A model generated the notes under the pieces. The model ran no database searches. It saw only the letters and a program-made list of their open reading frames with translations, and had not been told where the DNA came from. 13,628 nucleotides of DNA from contig CAZXPA010000016.1 in NCBI GenBank assembly GCA_964642485.1, positions 1-13,628 of the forward strand, given 5' to 3'. The stretch comes from CAZXPA01 sp964642485 (GTDB taxonomy: Bacteria > Patescibacteriota > Patescibacteriia > UBA2591 > UBA6264). Both the position numbers and the translations under genes were made by a program. Below are positions 12,817-13,628 of the stretch, piece after piece. Positions within the stretch are counted from its first letter, which is position 1, and every line of letters begins with the position of its first letter.

Positions 12817-13628
12817 ATGAAATTTTCTTGTCTTCAGGAGAACCTTTCTCAAGGATTAAATATAAATTCTCGTTTAGCTGGTACAAGCAGAACCAGTCTC
12901 CCTATTTTAAATAATATTTTATTAACTGCTCAAAAGGGGTTCCTTAAACTTAGTACCACTAATTTAGAAATGGCCATTGAAACAAAAATCCGAGCTAAAA
13001 TAGAAAAAGAAGGAAAAATCACTGTCCCGGCTCAATTATTCAATAATTATATAGATTTATTACCCAATGAGGCTTTAAATCTTGAAACAGTCAAAAATGA
13101 GTTAATTATTAAGAGTAAAAAGCAAAAAGCAAAAATTAAAGGTATTTCAGCTGAAGAATTTCCTATAATTCCTCAGATTGAAAGTCAGGAAAAGTATTTA
13201 ATACAGAATGACGTATTTAAAGATGCTTTAGAAAAAACAATTTTTGCTATTTCGCCTTCAGAAGTAAGGGTTGAATTAAGCGGCGCTCTTTTTTCTTTTA
13301 ACGTACCTGAAGCAAACAGGCTAACCATTGTTGGTACAGATAGTTATCGTTTAACTGAAAGAGAGATCCCTTTAAAAAAGATTCATTCTAAAAATAAGAG
13401 AAATATAATTATTCCGATCAGAACACTCCAGGAGTTTTTAAGAATTATTAAAGGTAAAGGAGACACAGAATTATACTTATCAGAAAACCAGGTTTTGTTT
13501 ACTCATCAAAACACCGAACTTGTTTCTCGAATAATTAGTGGTGAATATCCTGATTACAAACAAACAATCCCCGAGACAATTAAAACTAAGGCGCTAATAA
13601 GCAAGGCGGATTTTTTAAGAACAGTTAA
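12817..13628 (+). CDS. dnaN: DNA polymerase III sliding clamp (beta subunit), 3' end beyond the window
   Basis: The frame stays open from ATG 12817 to the window edge, giving 270 residues of about 370. It begins MKFSCLQENLSQGLNINSRL and shows the clamp pattern: LPILNNILLTAQKGFLKLSTTNLE (domain I, about 29-52), GKITVPAQLFNNYIDLLP (about 67-84), then domain II with RLTIVGTDSYRLTERE (about 168-183) and IIIPIRTLQEFLRII (about 195-209), and EYPDYKQTIPE before domain III. The dimeric ring tethers the replicative polymerase to DNA in the cytoplasm. The start has no Shine-Dalgarno and follows an AT-rich tract with candidate DnaA sites. The position beside an origin is typical for dnaN. Confidence 0.95.
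   Translation, partial: MKFSCLQENLSQGLNINSRLAGTSRTSLPILNNILLTAQKGFLKLSTTNLEMAIETKIRAKIEKEGKITVPAQLFNNYIDLLPNEALNLETVKNELIIKSKKQKAKIKGISAEEFPIIPQIESQEKYLIQNDVFKDALEKTIFAISPSEVRVELSGALFSFNVPEANRLTIVGTDSYRLTEREIPLKKIHSKNKRNIIIPIRTLQEFLRIIKGKGDTELYLSENQVLFTHQNTELVSRIISGEYPDYKQTIPETIKTKALISKADFLRTV

Noticed and set aside
1..13628. tRNA, rRNA, integrase, transposase or toxin-antitoxin genes
   Set aside because: Looked for on both strands; nothing with convincing cloverleaf sequence or family motifs was seen apart from the genes listed.

Overview
The window looks like a piece of a Candidate Phyla Radiation (Patescibacteria, probably Parcubacteria-like) chromosome. The evidence is strong A+T richness, short compact housekeeping genes, almost no recognisable Shine-Dalgarno sequences, intergenic spacers packed with inverted repeats (CAATTAACAAT-type, CGAAATTCG-type, CCTGCCGGCAGG-type), and a familiar CPR gene mix. 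This is inference from sequence style; no marker gene for exact placement is present. Ten N's at 8698-8707 mark a scaffold gap, so this is a draft assembly.

Layout. 1-119: two strong hairpins after gtrA. 121-1863, minus strand: a 48-aa basic protein, mltG (endolytic transglycosylase) and gtrA (overlapping mltG by ATGA), probably one operon. 1864-2221: a divergent promoter pair with a three-half-site operator-like dyad, followed by GC-rich hairpin repeats in the ychF leader. 2222-4357, plus strand: ychF and a thioredoxin reductase gene. 4338-6952, minus strand: lspA (overlapping the reductase 3' end), a DksA/TraR-type zinc-finger gene, a repeat-filled 358-bp spacer, and a 451-aa membrane-anchored protein of unknown role. 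7188-12492, plus strand: rpsA, ftsH and a multi-span membrane protein. 12493-12816: a spacer with a terminal-inverted-repeat element, DnaA-box-like sites, a run of six DnaA-trio triplets and an AT-rich tract. This is a good candidate replication origin, immediately before dnaN, which runs off the end.

The standout is ftsH. Its AAA+ module is interrupted between GVGA and SRVRDLF, a few residues after the FVG pore-loop motif, by an in-frame 457-aa intein (9089-10459). The intein starts with Ser, ends with His-Asn, is followed by Ser+1, carries both LAGLIDADG motifs with acidic residues, and contains an extra helix-turn-helix. The protease should be inactive until the intein splices out. The flanking exteins, with the gap bridged, give a normal FtsH of about 610 residues.

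Together the genes cover envelope maintenance (MltG, GtrA, LspA, FtsH, two unknown membrane proteins), translation (S1, YchF), redox balance (TrxB), transcription control (DksA-like) and replication (DnaN, candidate oriC).
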